The position numbers and the translations under genes are program-made. Below are positions 7,659 through 16,751 of a DNA stretch of 64,000 nucleotides, piece by piece. The notes beneath the pieces are model-generated. The model was given only the letters and a program-made list of their open reading frames with translations, had not been told where the DNA came from and ran no database searches. This stretch comes from Algoriphagus halophilus (GTDB lineage Bacteria; Bacteroidota; Bacteroidia; Cytophagales; Cyclobacteriaceae). Positions within the stretch are counted from its first letter, which is position 1; each line of letters starts with the position of its first letter. The stretch spans positions 186,001 through 250,000 of the forward strand of contig NZ_FSRC01000001.1 in the NCBI RefSeq assembly GCF_900129785.1. The letters are read 5' to 3'.

Positions 7659-8407
7659 TGAAGTTTCTCATGAAGGCGTTTTCAATAATCCTACTTCTCG
7701 CTTTGATAGGCTGTCATTCTTCCAAGGAGGAAAGGCAAAGTTTAAGTTTTTCAAAGAAAGAATTTGTCACAGAACCCTGTTCTGCTGAACCCTGTGCAAA
7801 AGTAAAAATTGGCTGGGAGGAAGCTGTTGGGGCCGATGCAGGAACTCACATCAATAAGGCTGTCCTTAGCCATTTGTTGGCTTATTTTAGGCAAGACACC
7901 GTCTTTGCAGATTTGGCAACAGCTGCTGAGGACTTTGTGACCTCCTATAATAGGTTCAAACAGGATTTTCCTGATTCTCCAGGGGGATGGACGATTGAAA
8001 TTGACTCAGAGAAAACGTATGAGTCGGATAGTTTGGTCAGTATCAAATTTACTGAATTCAATTTTACAGGAGGAGCACATCCAAATTCCAGTGTCAATTT
8101 TTTAAATTTTGATAAGAACTCTGGATCCCTTCTGTCAGAGGAACAATTAATCCTTGATCAAGAAAAGTTTCTAGAATTAGCGGAACAAGCTTTTAGGGAA
8201 TACCATCAAGTAGAAAAGGGTGTTGCTTTGAAGGATGATGGGCGCTTCTTTTTGCCTGATACTGGGTTCTTTATTCCAAATGCCTTTGGGTATGAAGGAG
8301 ACAAGCTGAAGCTCATATATATCCCATATGAAATAGGCCCCTATTCCTTAGGGTACACAGAGTTAGAGTTTGGTTTAGATGAATTGGAAGGAATGGTAAA
8401 AAAGTGA
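7658..8407 (+). CDS. lipoprotein with DUF4163/DUF3298 (RsiV-like) domains
   Basis: A 249-residue predicted lipoprotein (lipobox LIGCHSS). The body fits the DUF4163 then DUF3298 arrangement found in RsiV and YdaN-like proteins: an N-terminal strand-helix segment, the typical VSIKFTEFNFTGGAHPNS core (the GGAHxN motif near residue 135), and a C-terminal YIPYEIGPYSLGYTELEF tail. RsiV binds lysozyme, but this protein has no anti-sigma part, so a sensory or inhibitor role is only a guess. Cys pairs in the segment TEPCSAEPCAKVK may form a disulfide. Coupled to meaB through TAATG. Confidence 0.82.
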   Translation: MKFLMKAFSIILLLALIGCHSSKEERQSLSFSKKEFVTEPCSAEPCAKVKIGWEEAVGADAGTHINKAVLSHLLAYFRQDTVFADLATAAEDFVTSYNRFKQDFPDSPGGWTIEIDSEKTYESDSLVSIKFTEFNFTGGAHPNSSVNFLNFDKNSGSLLSEEQLILDQEKFLELAEQAFREYHQVEKGVALKDDGRFFLPDTGFFIPNAFGYEGDKLKLIYIPYEIGPYSLGYTELEFGLDELEGMVKK

Positions 8408-8418
8408 AATCCTCTTTT

Positions 8419-9837
8419 TTAATAGGATCTCATTTTGAATTTTTTCTTTAATTCATTCACTGCATTTCGGAAAGAGCTATCCGTTTCCATTAAGTCATTT
8501 ACTGTTTGTACAGCATGGATTACCGTGGAATGGTCTCTACCTCCAAAATGATATCCAATAGACTTTAAAGAGTGGTTGGTGAATTCTTTAGAAAAATACA
8601 TGGCTACCTGTCTCGCCACCACAATTTCTTTTTTACGTGTTTTTGCTTTGAGGTCATCAAGCGCAATACCATAATATTCGGAAACTGTTTTTTGGATATA
8701 ATCAATCCCAACCTCAGTTTCTATGTCTTTGATGATGTTTTTCATCACCGTCTTGGCAAGCTCTAGGCTGATTTCCACCCGACTCAAGGAAGCATGTGCA
8801 ATCAATGAAATAAGAATACCTTCCAGCTCGCGTACGTTGGTGTCGACTGTATAAGCCAAGTATTCTACCACGTCATCTGGAATAGAAATTCCTTCAGACT
8901 GCATTTTTCTTCGAATAATTGCTACCCTGGTTTCAAAATCAGGCATTTGAAGATCTGCCGTCAGCCCCCATTTAAAACGAGAAAGCAATCGTTCCTCCAA
9001 TCCTTTCAAATCCCTCGGAGGACAATCAGAGGTCATGATGATTTGCTTCTTGTTTTGGTGTAAGTGGTTAAAGATATGGAAGAACATTTCCTGTGTTCTG
9101 TCTTTACCTGCTAAGAATTGGATGTCATCAATAATCAGGACATCCACCTGCATGTAAAAGTTTGTGAAACTCTTCACATTTCCGTCCTTGATGGAATCCA
9201 TGAATTGGTTCACAAATTTCTCAGAGGAAACATATAGCACAAACTTATCTTCAGGGCCATTTTTGATTTCGTTTCCGATAGCCTGTACAAGGTGGGTTTT
9301 ACCCAGTCCAACTCCACCATATACCATTAAGGGGTTGAAAGAAGTAATGCCAGGTTTGGTAGCTACTGCAAACCCTGCTGATCTAGCTAACCTATTACAA
9401 TCCCCTTCTATGTAAGCTGAGAAAGTGTAATTCGGATTTAAGTTGCTTTTTGTCAGGGCCTCCGCATCCAGAGATTTCATTTCAAATGGAGTGCGTTGTT
9501 CTTCAGGAGGATTTGGAGCACCTTTTTTGCCATTGTTTCCCTGCGGGTAAGAAACCACATAGGGTTGATTGGCAGAATTTCCACGGTCTACCACCACGGC
9601 ATATTCCAGCCTTCCACCTTGGCCTAAAGTCGTTTTAATGGCAAGCTTTAAAACTTGAACATAATTATCTTCCAGCCACTCGTAAAAAAACTGACTAGGA
9701 ACCTGAATCGTAAGATTTGTTCCTTCGAGTTTAACTGGGTTTATTGGCTTAAACCAAGTTGAAAAGCTCTGATCATTGACGTGTTGTTCGATAACACGTA
9801 AACATTCATTCCAAACGGCGCTAGCTTCTGAACTCAT
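8419..9837 (-). CDS. dnaA: chromosomal replication initiator DnaA
   Basis: A 472-residue DnaA, the ATP-dependent initiator that binds DnaA boxes at oriC. Domain I starts at SEASAVWNECLRVIEQ; a short low-complexity linker follows. The AAA+ domain carries Walker A GGVGLGKTHL, Walker B VLIIDDIQFLAGK and sensor regions. Domain IV ends with the DNA-binding signature GGRDHSTVIHAV. I chose ATG 9837, because homologous DnaA proteins begin close to this point; the longer frame from 9888 adds a 17-residue leader that overlaps a weak promoter-like CAAATTTG and a small hairpin. It is convergent with the preceding lipoprotein gene. Confidence 0.96.
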   Translation of the reverse strand: MSSEASAVWNECLRVIEQHVNDQSFSTWFKPINPVKLEGTNLTIQVPSQFFYEWLEDNYVQVLKLAIKTTLGQGGRLEYAVVVDRGNSANQPYVVSYPQGNNGKKGAPNPPEEQRTPFEMKSLDAEALTKSNLNPNYTFSAYIEGDCNRLARSAGFAVATKPGITSFNPLMVYGGVGLGKTHLVQAIGNEIKNGPEDKFVLYVSSEKFVNQFMDSIKDGNVKSFTNFYMQVDVLIIDDIQFLAGKDRTQEMFFHIFNHLHQNKKQIIMTSDCPPRDLKGLEERLLSRFKWGLTADLQMPDFETRVAIIRRKMQSEGISIPDDVVEYLAYTVDTNVRELEGILISLIAHASLSRVEISLELAKTVMKNIIKDIETEVGIDYIQKTVSEYYGIALDDLKAKTRKKEIVVARQVAMYFSKEFTNHSLKSIGYHFGGRDHSTVIHAVQTVNDLMETDSSFRNAVNELKKKFKMRSY

Positions 9838-9935
9838 TAGAGAAGATTTCTGAAAATCTGATGGGCCCTGAGATAACAGGGGCATCAAATTTGGAGAAAA
9901 TTCAGGTAAATAAAAAATTCGATTTGACTTGAAAT

Positions 9936-9954
9936 AATGGATTTTTTATCCATT
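9936..9954. repeat. inverted repeat upstream of dnaA
   Basis: AATGGAT and ATCCATT are perfect complements separated by five T bases, about 100 bp upstream of the dnaA start. The right half forms TTATCCATT, two mismatches from the consensus DnaA box. It could be an autoregulatory site; this is inference. Confidence 0.4.
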
Positions 9955-10152
9955 GAAATATTAATAACAAAATGAAATTTTGCCACTAAAATTGAACCAA
10001 ACTCAATCTATTTTATAGGCAAAAATGAAATTATTATGAGTTTCTGTAATTTTGAGGGTTTATTTATAGCTGATAGTCAAATAATTAAACTTTTTAAGTA
10101 AGAGTTATTTTTTCATTTAAATTACAACTCATGGCTTTCGTCCACATTTGGT

Positions 10153-10160
10153 TATTTTTG
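10153..10160 (+). promoter_or_regulatory. putative -10 element for mutAB operon
   Basis: TATTTTTG matches TAnnTTTG. The ATG at 10187 lies 26 bp downstream, so the upstream in-frame TTG at 10148 would fall ahead of the transcription start. This supports 10187 as the mutA start. No clean -33 TTTG at 19 bp. Confidence 0.45.
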
Positions 10161-10186
10161 GTAAGAATAAAAAATATAAACCCAAT

Positions 10187-11593
10187 ATGATAAAAGAATC
10201 TTTTTACAATTTTTTGGATGTTACAAAAGAGCAGTGGGTTGAGCAGGTAAAAAAAGACTTGAAAGGAAAGGATTTTAAACAGACCTTAATCCATAAAGTG
10301 TGGAATGAAGTGGAAGTTCTCCCGTTTTATTGTCCCGAGGATATCGCTAAACCTATTTCTGCAATCAGATTTCACGAAGAAGCTAAATTACCTGGCTTTT
10401 CTCCAAGAATCTGGAATAACGCCGTTTCTTTTTATCCAACTGATGATAAAGATTGTAATCAAGAAATCCTTTCTGTTTTACAGCAAGGGGCAGATGCTAT
10501 CATCATTCACCTTCGAGGAACAGAAAACTTACATGAGATTTTGAAAGGGGTAATGACGGAGTTTATTCAACTTTATTTTGTACCTCTTTCTTCACCAAGA
10601 ATCCTATTTAATCAAATTATGGATTGGATTGAATCCCTTCATGTGAAGCCCGGAATGCTACAAGGTGCAATCCTTTGGTCACCCACTTCGGATTTAATCA
10701 AACGGAATGGGGATTTTCAAGAAAATATAAAATTAGGTGCTGAAATGATCGGAAAGCTTTCGGCTTTCCGTGATTTTTACCCCATGACCTTGAATTTCTC
10801 CATGTATGAGGATTCCGGAGCAAATGGCATTCAGCAGAGTTTCTTAGGGTTGGCTGAGATGGTAGAAATGATGGACGCATTCATTAAAGAAGCGGTGTCT
10901 ACAGCCATGCTTTTTGATAATATGGCAGTATACTGTAGTGTTGGAGAGTTGTTTTTTCCAGAAATCGCCAAGCTGAAAGCTATTAGAATTTTATTGCAAG
11001 AGCTTGCTTTTAACCTAGGGCAGGAAATATCTCCTGCTTCGCTTCATTTTATCATTTCCAGTAGTACTTGGAGTAAATCTTTGATGGATCAAAATTCAAA
11101 CTTAATCAGACAAACCTATGAAGCCATGTCTGCCATCTTTGGGGGAGCAGATACTCTTTGGGTTCGTCCAGCATTAGGAGAAAAAGCCTCCGAATTAGAA
11201 AAAAGAATGGCCAGAAATGTTTCCAACATTCTGAAAGAAGAAAGCTATTTGGATAAAGTGATGGATCCCGCCGCAGGGTCTTATTATATAGATTCACTGG
11301 TAGAAAATCTAAGAAAAAAAATCTTGGAGGAATTAAGGAATCTTGAAGAGAAAGGAGGTTGGCTGAAGAATTTCAAATCTCGGCAAATCCAGGAGATAGT
11401 GAGAAAGGAGCGGAGTTTAATTCAAGAATCTTATGTAACCCAGGAGAAAATAAAAGTGGGGGCAAATAAATATGAGGAAAAAGATGATTCAGCTGGGAAA
11501 ATATCCTTTGAGAAGATAGTTGAGGAATCGCATGAACTGAAGCCTTCTCGAGCTACTTATTTATTAGAAAAGAAAACCCTAAACCAATCATGA
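10187..11593 (+). CDS. mutA: methylmalonyl-CoA mutase small subunit
   Basis: A 468-residue homologue of the methylmalonyl-CoA mutase small (non-catalytic) subunit. It keeps the barrel-type MM_CoA_mutase domain, with the C-terminal barrel signature [17 protein letters not shown] near residue 360, but ends soon after. The C-terminal B12-binding-like domain present in classical actinobacterial small subunits (about 620-640 residues) is missing. It overlaps mutB by 4 bp, so a heterodimer is translated from one message. Together they convert methylmalonyl-CoA and succinyl-CoA, linking propionate and odd-chain or branched-chain catabolism to the TCA cycle. Confidence 0.9.
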   Translation: MIKESFYNFLDVTKEQWVEQVKKDLKGKDFKQTLIHKVWNEVEVLPFYCPEDIAKPISAIRFHEEAKLPGFSPRIWNNAVSFYPTDDKDCNQEILSVLQQGADAIIIHLRGTENLHEILKGVMTEFIQLYFVPLSSPRILFNQIMDWIESLHVKPGMLQGAILWSPTSDLIKRNGDFQENIKLGAEMIGKLSAFRDFYPMTLNFSMYEDSGANGIQQSFLGLAEMVEMMDAFIKEAVSTAMLFDNMAVYCSVGELFFPEIAKLKAIRILLQELAFNLGQEISPASLHFIISSSTWSKSLMDQNSNLIRQTYEAMSAIFGGADTLWVRPALGEKASELEKRMARNVSNILKEESYLDKVMDPAAGSYYIDSLVENLRKKILEELRNLEEKGGWLKNFKSRQIQEIVRKERSLIQESYVTQEKIKVGANKYEEKDDSAGKISFEKIVEESHELKPSRATYLLEKKTLNQS

Positions 11594-13713
11594 GACCTGA
11601 TTTTAATAATTGGCAGAGAAAACCATCCATTGAGGGTAAAACGCAGGTAAAAGAAGAGGTGTGGGATTCTCCTGAACAAATCAAAGTCCCTTCAGAATTT
11701 GATCCTCAAGCGATTCAGAAACTTCCTCATATTCATTTTGCGGCGGGGATTCCTCCTTATTTAAGAGGACCTTATAGTACCATGTATGCGATCAGACCAT
11801 GGACCATACGTCAATATGCAGGTTTTAGCACAGCAGAGGAATCCAATGCTTTTTACAGAAGAAATTTAGCTGCAGGGCAAAAAGGACTTTCAGTGGCATT
11901 TGATCTTGCAACCCATAGGGGATATGACTCAGATCACCCGAGGGTAGTGGGAGATGTGGGAAAAGCTGGAGTAGCGATAGATACTGTGGAGGATATGAAA
12001 ATTCTTTTTGATCAAATTCCTTTGGATCATATGTCCGTATCCATGACGATGAATGGTGCGGTGATTCCGATTTTGGCATTTTATATCGTAGCTGCCGAGG
12101 AGCAAGGGGTGAAACCAGCCCAGTTAAGTGGGACGATCCAAAATGATATTTTAAAGGAGTTTATGGTTCGGAATACCTATATCTATCCTCCTCAACCTTC
12201 GATGAAAATCATAGCTGATATTTTTGAATATACAGCGGAAAACATGCCCAAGTTCAATTCCATTTCCATTTCTGGTTATCATATGCAAGAAGCGGGTGCA
12301 ACCGCAGATTTAGAGTTGGCTTATACCCTGGCAGATGGTTGGGAATATTTGAAAACAGGGGTAAAAGCTGGTTTGGATATAGATGATTTTGCGCCAAGAC
12401 TCTCATTTTTCTGGGCCATAGGAATGAATTATTTCATGGAGATTGCCAAGATGAGAGCAGGAAGACTATTGTGGGCCAAAATTGTCCAGAAGTTTAATCC
12501 AAAGTCTCCAAAATCCTTGGCTTTAAGAACTCATTGTCAAACCTCAGGTTGGTCCTTGACAGAGCAAGATCCTTTTAACAACGTGACCAGAACAGCGGTG
12601 GAGGCAATGGGTGCAGTCATGGGGCATACCCAATCTTTGCATACGAATTCTTTGGATGAAGCCATTGCTTTACCGACCGACTTTTCTGCAAGAATTGCAC
12701 GTAATACCCAACTTGTCTTGCAGGAAGAATTAGGAATTGCGCATGTGGTGGATCCTTGGGGAGGTTCTTATTATGTGGAATATTTGACTGACCAATTGGT
12801 AAAGAGAGCTTGGGAATTGATCGAAGAGGTGGAGAAATTGGGGGGGATGGCAAAAGCGATTGAATCTGGACTTCCAAAATTGAGAATTGAAGAAGCTGCG
12901 GCAAAAAAGCAAGCAAGAATTGACAGTGGGAAGGACATCATTGTAGGGGTAAACCGGTTTCAAGTGGAGGATGAATCAGAGATTGAAGTGAGGGATGTAG
13001 ATAACCAAGCAGTAAGAGAATCTCAGGTAGCGAGAATTAAGCGAGTAAAATCAGAAAGAGATCCAGAAGAGGTCGAAAAAAGTCTTCAGGCAATTACTGA
13101 ATGTGCCAGATCAGGGAATGGAAATCTACTGGAGTTAGCTATTGATGCGGCTAGGAATAGAGCGACTTTGGGAGAAATTTCCATAGCTATGGAAGAGGTA
13201 TATGGAAGACATCAGGCTCAAAATAAATCGATCACAGGAGTTTATGCAGCAGAAGTGAAAAATCAAGAATCTTTTCAAAAGGCCATTGCCCTCTCAGATA
13301 AATTTGCGGAAGAGGAAGGAAGAAGACCAAGAATCATGGTCGCGAAAATGGGACAGGATGGACATGATCGGGGAGCTAAAGTCATTGCCACCGGTTTTGC
13401 TGATCTAGGGTTTGATGTGGATATCGGACCTTTGTTCCAAACTCCGGAAGAGGTGGCAGAACAGGCGATAGAGAATGATGTGCATGTGGTAGGAGTGTCT
13501 TCCTTGGCTGCCGGACATAAAACCTTGGTTCCTCAGTTAATTCATGCCTTGAAGGAATTGGGAAGACCAGACATTATGGTGGTTGCAGGAGGAGTGATCC
13601 CTTCCAAAGATTATCAATTTCTTTTTGATGCGGGTGTAGCAGCGGTTTTTGGGCCTGGGACTGTGTTGTCAGATGCGGCCATCAAAGTATTAACAAAGTT
13701 GTCCGAAGAGTGA
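11590..13713 (+). CDS. mutB: methylmalonyl-CoA mutase large subunit
   Basis: A 707-residue catalytic subunit. The N-terminal barrel shows [18 protein letters not shown], the CoA-binding [19 protein letters not shown], active-site [11 protein letters not shown] and [19 protein letters not shown]. The C-terminal cobalamin domain has the base-off/His-on signature QDGHDRGAK with His592, then [13 protein letters not shown] and VVAGGVIP. These are the expected residues of a methylmalonyl-CoA rather than isobutyryl-CoA mutase (the Tyr/Arg region is intact). Cofactor supply fits the B12 uptake locus at 26.5-33 kb, and MeaB is at 6.7 kb. Translationally coupled to mutA. Confidence 0.96.
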   Translation: MRPDFNNWQRKPSIEGKTQVKEEVWDSPEQIKVPSEFDPQAIQKLPHIHFAAGIPPYLRGPYSTMYAIRPWTIRQYAGFSTAEESNAFYRRNLAAGQKGLSVAFDLATHRGYDSDHPRVVGDVGKAGVAIDTVEDMKILFDQIPLDHMSVSMTMNGAVIPILAFYIVAAEEQGVKPAQLSGTIQNDILKEFMVRNTYIYPPQPSMKIIADIFEYTAENMPKFNSISISGYHMQEAGATADLELAYTLADGWEYLKTGVKAGLDIDDFAPRLSFFWAIGMNYFMEIAKMRAGRLLWAKIVQKFNPKSPKSLALRTHCQTSGWSLTEQDPFNNVTRTAVEAMGAVMGHTQSLHTNSLDEAIALPTDFSARIARNTQLVLQEELGIAHVVDPWGGSYYVEYLTDQLVKRAWELIEEVEKLGGMAKAIESGLPKLRIEEAAAKKQARIDSGKDIIVGVNRFQVEDESEIEVRDVDNQAVRESQVARIKRVKSERDPEEVEKSLQAITECARSGNGNLLELAIDAARNRATLGEISIAMEEVYGRHQAQNKSITGVYAAEVKNQESFQKAIALSDKFAEEEGRRPRIMVAKMGQDGHDRGAKVIATGFADLGFDVDIGPLFQTPEEVAEQAIENDVHVVGVSSLAAGHKTLVPQLIHALKELGRPDIMVVAGGVIPSKDYQFLFDAGVAAVFGPGTVLSDAAIKVLTKLSEE

Positions 13714-13741
13714 AAATTCTAATTCATTGACCCAAAACCGT

Positions 13742-15112
13742 ATGAAGCTCTCCTTTTTCTTACTTTTTTCTTCCCTATTGATGCTGTTTTCGTGTAAAGA
13801 AAAAGAAAGTGTCAAGAATCCTAAGGAAGTCCTTGCAGACCAAATGGAGCAGCACCTCAAAACAGAGGTTTTGGATCAATGGTATCCCCAAGCAATGGAT
13901 ACCATCGATGGAGGGTTCTTAAGTAATTTTTCCTACGATTTTATTCCTGGAGAAAAACAGGAGAAAATGATTGTGACCCAATCCCGCCATGTTTGGACGA
14001 ACTCGAAAGCTTCCAAGAAGTATCCAGAGACTTCCTATTATTTGAAGGGAGCCAAACACGGGTATGAATTTTTAAAAGATAAAATGTGGGACCCCGAACA
14101 TGGAGGGTTTTATTGGTTGGTGGACAAACAGGGGAATCCAATTGGGGACCCGATGAAAACGGCCTATGGAAATGCCTTTGGTATCTTTGCATTAGCTGCC
14201 TATTATGATGCTACCAAGGATGAATCCGCTTTAGAATTGGCTCAGGATGCCTTTCAATGGCTGGACTTACATGCCCATGACTCTATCTATGGAGGATATT
14301 ACCAGCATTTAGCCCCAGATGGAACCCCGATTTCTAGATCAAGTGCTACTCTTTCAACCTCTGATTTGGGATATAAGGACCAAAATAGCTCAATCCATAT
14401 TTTGGAGGCATTTACGGAATTGTACCAGGTATGGCCAGATCAAATTTTGAAAAAGAGATTGGAGGAGATGTTATTATTGATCCAGGATCAGATAGTGACT
14501 GAAAAAGGGTATTTGACCTTATTCTTGTTACGGGATTGGACTCCCGTAACCTTTAGAGATTCTACAGATGAGGTGATTTTGAATCATCATAACCTCGATC
14601 ATGTTTCTTTTGGTCACGATGTGGAAACGGGCTTTTTAATGATTGAAGCTTCAGAAGAATTGGGCTGGGCTCATGATGAAACCACTCATCGAATTGCCAA
14701 GAAGATGATTGATCATGCCCTGGAATTTGGATGGGATTATGAAGTAGGAGGCTTTTATGATGAGGGATATTATTTCAACGATGGATTCCGGATTACTCAT
14801 GATACCAAAAATTGGTGGGCACAGGCAGAGGGGATGAATGCACTTCTTTTAATGGCAGAATTATATCCGGAAGATCCCCAAGACTATTTTCAGAAATTCT
14901 TAACGCTCTGGGGATATACCGATACCTACCTTATAGATCATGAACATGGAGACTGGTACTCAGGTGGATTAGATAAGCAACCTGAATTGAGGACGGTGGG
15001 GAAAGGAAATATCTGGAAAGGTATTTATCATCACTATCGATCATTGGATCATTGTATTTCTCGTTTAAGAGAAATGAGTGAACAAGAAGGGGTTGAACTT
15101 GATGTCAATTGA
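13742..15112 (+). CDS. AGE-family sugar 2-epimerase with lipoprotein signal
   Basis: A 456-residue (alpha/alpha)6-barrel protein of the N-acylglucosamine/cellobiose 2-epimerase superfamily. Typical barrel motifs are SRHVWTNSKAS, HNLDHVSFGHDVETGFLM (two catalytic-type His), NWWAQAEGMNALL and KGNIWKGIYHHYRS. The set is nearer to cellobiose/mannobiose 2-epimerase than to RenBP. An ATG at 13742 gives a lipoprotein signal ending MLFSCKEKE, so the enzyme would sit in the envelope rather than the cytosol, which is unusual for known family members. The upstream TTG start at 13727 would spoil the signal. It follows mutB after 28 bp and ends 8 bp inside the convergent AtuA-like gene. Confidence 0.87.
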   Translation: MKLSFFLLFSSLLMLFSCKEKESVKNPKEVLADQMEQHLKTEVLDQWYPQAMDTIDGGFLSNFSYDFIPGEKQEKMIVTQSRHVWTNSKASKKYPETSYYLKGAKHGYEFLKDKMWDPEHGGFYWLVDKQGNPIGDPMKTAYGNAFGIFALAAYYDATKDESALELAQDAFQWLDLHAHDSIYGGYYQHLAPDGTPISRSSATLSTSDLGYKDQNSSIHILEAFTELYQVWPDQILKKRLEEMLLLIQDQIVTEKGYLTLFLLRDWTPVTFRDSTDEVILNHHNLDHVSFGHDVETGFLMIEASEELGWAHDETTHRIAKKMIDHALEFGWDYEVGGFYDEGYYFNDGFRITHDTKNWWAQAEGMNALLLMAELYPEDPQDYFQKFLTLWGYTDTYLIDHEHGDWYSGGLDKQPELRTVGKGNIWKGIYHHYRSLDHCISRLREMSEQEGVELDVN

Positions 15113-15419
15113 TTTCTATTTCCATTTCCAACAAGGCATAACTTAGAGATTTTCCGTGGGTGTCCATTGCTATAGAGGTGGTTACTCCAGTCCCCAATGA
15201 ATCCTGACAAATGAATTGGATAGCCTTTAATTCCGGCAAAACAAATCGTTTGATCTCTCCTTTGAGTTGATGGTGTAAATGACTTTTTACACGTTCTATT
15301 GTCACATAATTGACCAGTTTTTCAAAATTGAGAGGATCATAGGGGATCAGTGAAAGCAACAAGGTATTTCCTTTATCTCCGGCTCTTCCATGAGCGATTT
15401 TTGAGAGTTTTGTTTTCAT
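15105..15419 (-). CDS. AtuA-related small protein (separate C-terminal domain)
   Basis: A 104-residue protein matching the C-terminal domain that in some AtuA-like (DUF1446) enzymes is fused to the large domain. Motifs seen are KIAHGRAGDKGNTLLLSLIP at the N-terminus and DSLGTGVTTSIAMDTHGKSL. I use ATG 15419, which directly follows the stop of the upstream gene; 15434 would overlap it. It probably forms a complex with the product of 15421-16749. Function is unproven outside the acyclic terpene (citronellol/geraniol) pathway. Confidence 0.8.
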   Translation of the reverse strand: MKTKLSKIAHGRAGDKGNTLLLSLIPYDPLNFEKLVNYVTIERVKSHLHHQLKGEIKRFVLPELKAIQFICQDSLGTGVTTSIAMDTHGKSLSYALLEMEIEIN

Positions 15420-15420
15420 G

Positions 15421-16749
15421 TTAATAGGATTCAATCAGCGTTAGTTTGGGAGTTATTAAAGTCCTTTTCATCAGTACGGAAACAACGCCCATTAATTGAT
15501 GGGTGTTTTTTCTTGCTCCGCCGCCGCCTGCTGGACCATTGGTATATAATGCTTCTACCTCTTCACCCACTAGGGTGGATAGCGTAGAATCTTGGGTTTT
15601 TCCTGCAACCCTCAAGCGTACCTCATAAGGGACAGAATCCTTAGAAAGTGCTGTTCCGTGTAAAGAGGATAATCCTATGTAGTCCACTCGAAATTCATCA
15701 AATGCTTCTGAAATTCTTTTTTCGATAATTTCTCCAGCAAGAAATGCCCGTTCTTTTGCATTGGCTCCTGCATAGGAAATTTCACCTTCACTTAAATATC
15801 CGGCTTCATACCCTACCGATACCTTTAAGGTTTCGGGTGCAGGATTTCCATCCCCTCCAGAAATTCTGATTTGGTTTGTTCCTATTTCTTCAATTTGAAC
15901 CTTGGAGAAATCCGCAATTACATCGGGTGTATAATAAGCATATGGATCCAATACTTCATATAGCAATTGTTCCTTTGCAGTTTGGGTAGAAATCAATCCT
16001 CCTGTTCCTTGTACCTTGCTGATGATTCCAGTTCCATCTTTTGAAACTTCCAAAATAGGGTGTCCCAAAATATCCATATCTGGAACAGGCTTGGAAACGG
16101 GATCGGCAAAGTATCCTCCCGTGATTTGACCTGCACATTCCATCAAATGTCCCAACACAGTCCCTTGGCCAAGTATTGTTGAATCCATCCTATCCCAACC
16201 TAATTCTTTGACCATAGGGGCAAGGAATAAAGAAGGGTCAGCAACTCTACCCGTGAGAACAATGTCGGCATCAGTTTCCAAAGCTGGTAGGATGGAGTCA
16301 ATTCCTAAATAAGCATTTGCGGAAACGATGTTGCGATAGGATGAGAGAGGAGTGCCAGATTCTAAGGTTTTTTCATTTAAATCCAATTGGTTAAATACAT
16401 CATCCCCATGGACAATGGCCACTTTTACCTTTAGTCCAAGTTGATCAGCGATTTCAATGATTTTTTTACCTCCTTCTAAGGGATTTGCTGCACCCATATT
16501 GGTGATCAATCGGACCTTTTTTTTGATTAGAATCGGGAGTAATCGTTGGATTCTTCTTTCCAATAAGGGATCATATCCAAGCAAAGGGTTTTCTTTTTTT
16601 CTTTTCTGTGCTAGAGAAATAGTTCGTTCTGCCAGGCATTCCAACACCAGATAATCCAGGTTTCCTTTTTCGGCCAGAATTTCCGAAGGTTCTAATCGGT
16701 CACCTGAAAATCCAGCTCCACATCCGATTCTTAGTTTTTCCTTTTCCAT
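15421..16749 (-). CDS. AtuA/DUF1446 family protein
   Basis: A 442-residue DUF1446 protein, the large part of AtuA-like enzymes used in acyclic terpene utilisation and in several uncharacterised carboxylate pathways. Recognisable pieces are RIGCGAGFSGDRLEPS at the start, NMGAANPLEGGKKI, VLTGRVADPSLFLAPM and a glycine-rich NGPAGGGGARKN near the C-terminus. The start ATG at 16749 is 2 bp past the stop of the CitMHS transporter gene, and the 104-residue partner follows at once. The order transporter, AtuA large, AtuA small points to uptake and breakdown of one organic acid, identity unknown. Confidence 0.85.
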   Translation of the reverse strand: MEKEKLRIGCGAGFSGDRLEPSEILAEKGNLDYLVLECLAERTISLAQKRKKENPLLGYDPLLERRIQRLLPILIKKKVRLITNMGAANPLEGGKKIIEIADQLGLKVKVAIVHGDDVFNQLDLNEKTLESGTPLSSYRNIVSANAYLGIDSILPALETDADIVLTGRVADPSLFLAPMVKELGWDRMDSTILGQGTVLGHLMECAGQITGGYFADPVSKPVPDMDILGHPILEVSKDGTGIISKVQGTGGLISTQTAKEQLLYEVLDPYAYYTPDVIADFSKVQIEEIGTNQIRISGGDGNPAPETLKVSVGYEAGYLSEGEISYAGANAKERAFLAGEIIEKRISEAFDEFRVDYIGLSSLHGTALSKDSVPYEVRLRVAGKTQDSTLSTLVGEEVEALYTNGPAGGGGARKNTHQLMGVVSVLMKRTLITPKLTLIESY

Positions 16750-16751
16750 TA

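Larger units (their letters stand above)
9838..10186. other. dnaA / mutA intergenic region
   Basis: This AT-rich 349-bp divergent spacer holds the promoters of dnaA (left) and the mutase operon (right). It contains a small leader hairpin near 9864-9882 (GCCCTG / CAGGGGC), a 7-bp inverted repeat AATGGAT-N5-ATCCATT at 9936-9954 whose right part resembles a degenerate DnaA box (TTATCCATT), and the TATTTTTG element at 10153. I do not see a cluster of DnaA boxes, so there is no support for oriC here. Confidence 0.5.

Noticed and set aside
8402..8436. Hairpin between the DUF3298 lipoprotein gene and dnaA
   Set aside because: Only a 5-bp ATCCT/AGGAT stem with a 10-base loop; too weak to call a terminator.
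9838..10186. Replication origin next to dnaA
   Set aside because: Only one degenerate DnaA-box-like site (TTATCCATT) is visible, with no cluster or adjacent replication genes besides dnaA.
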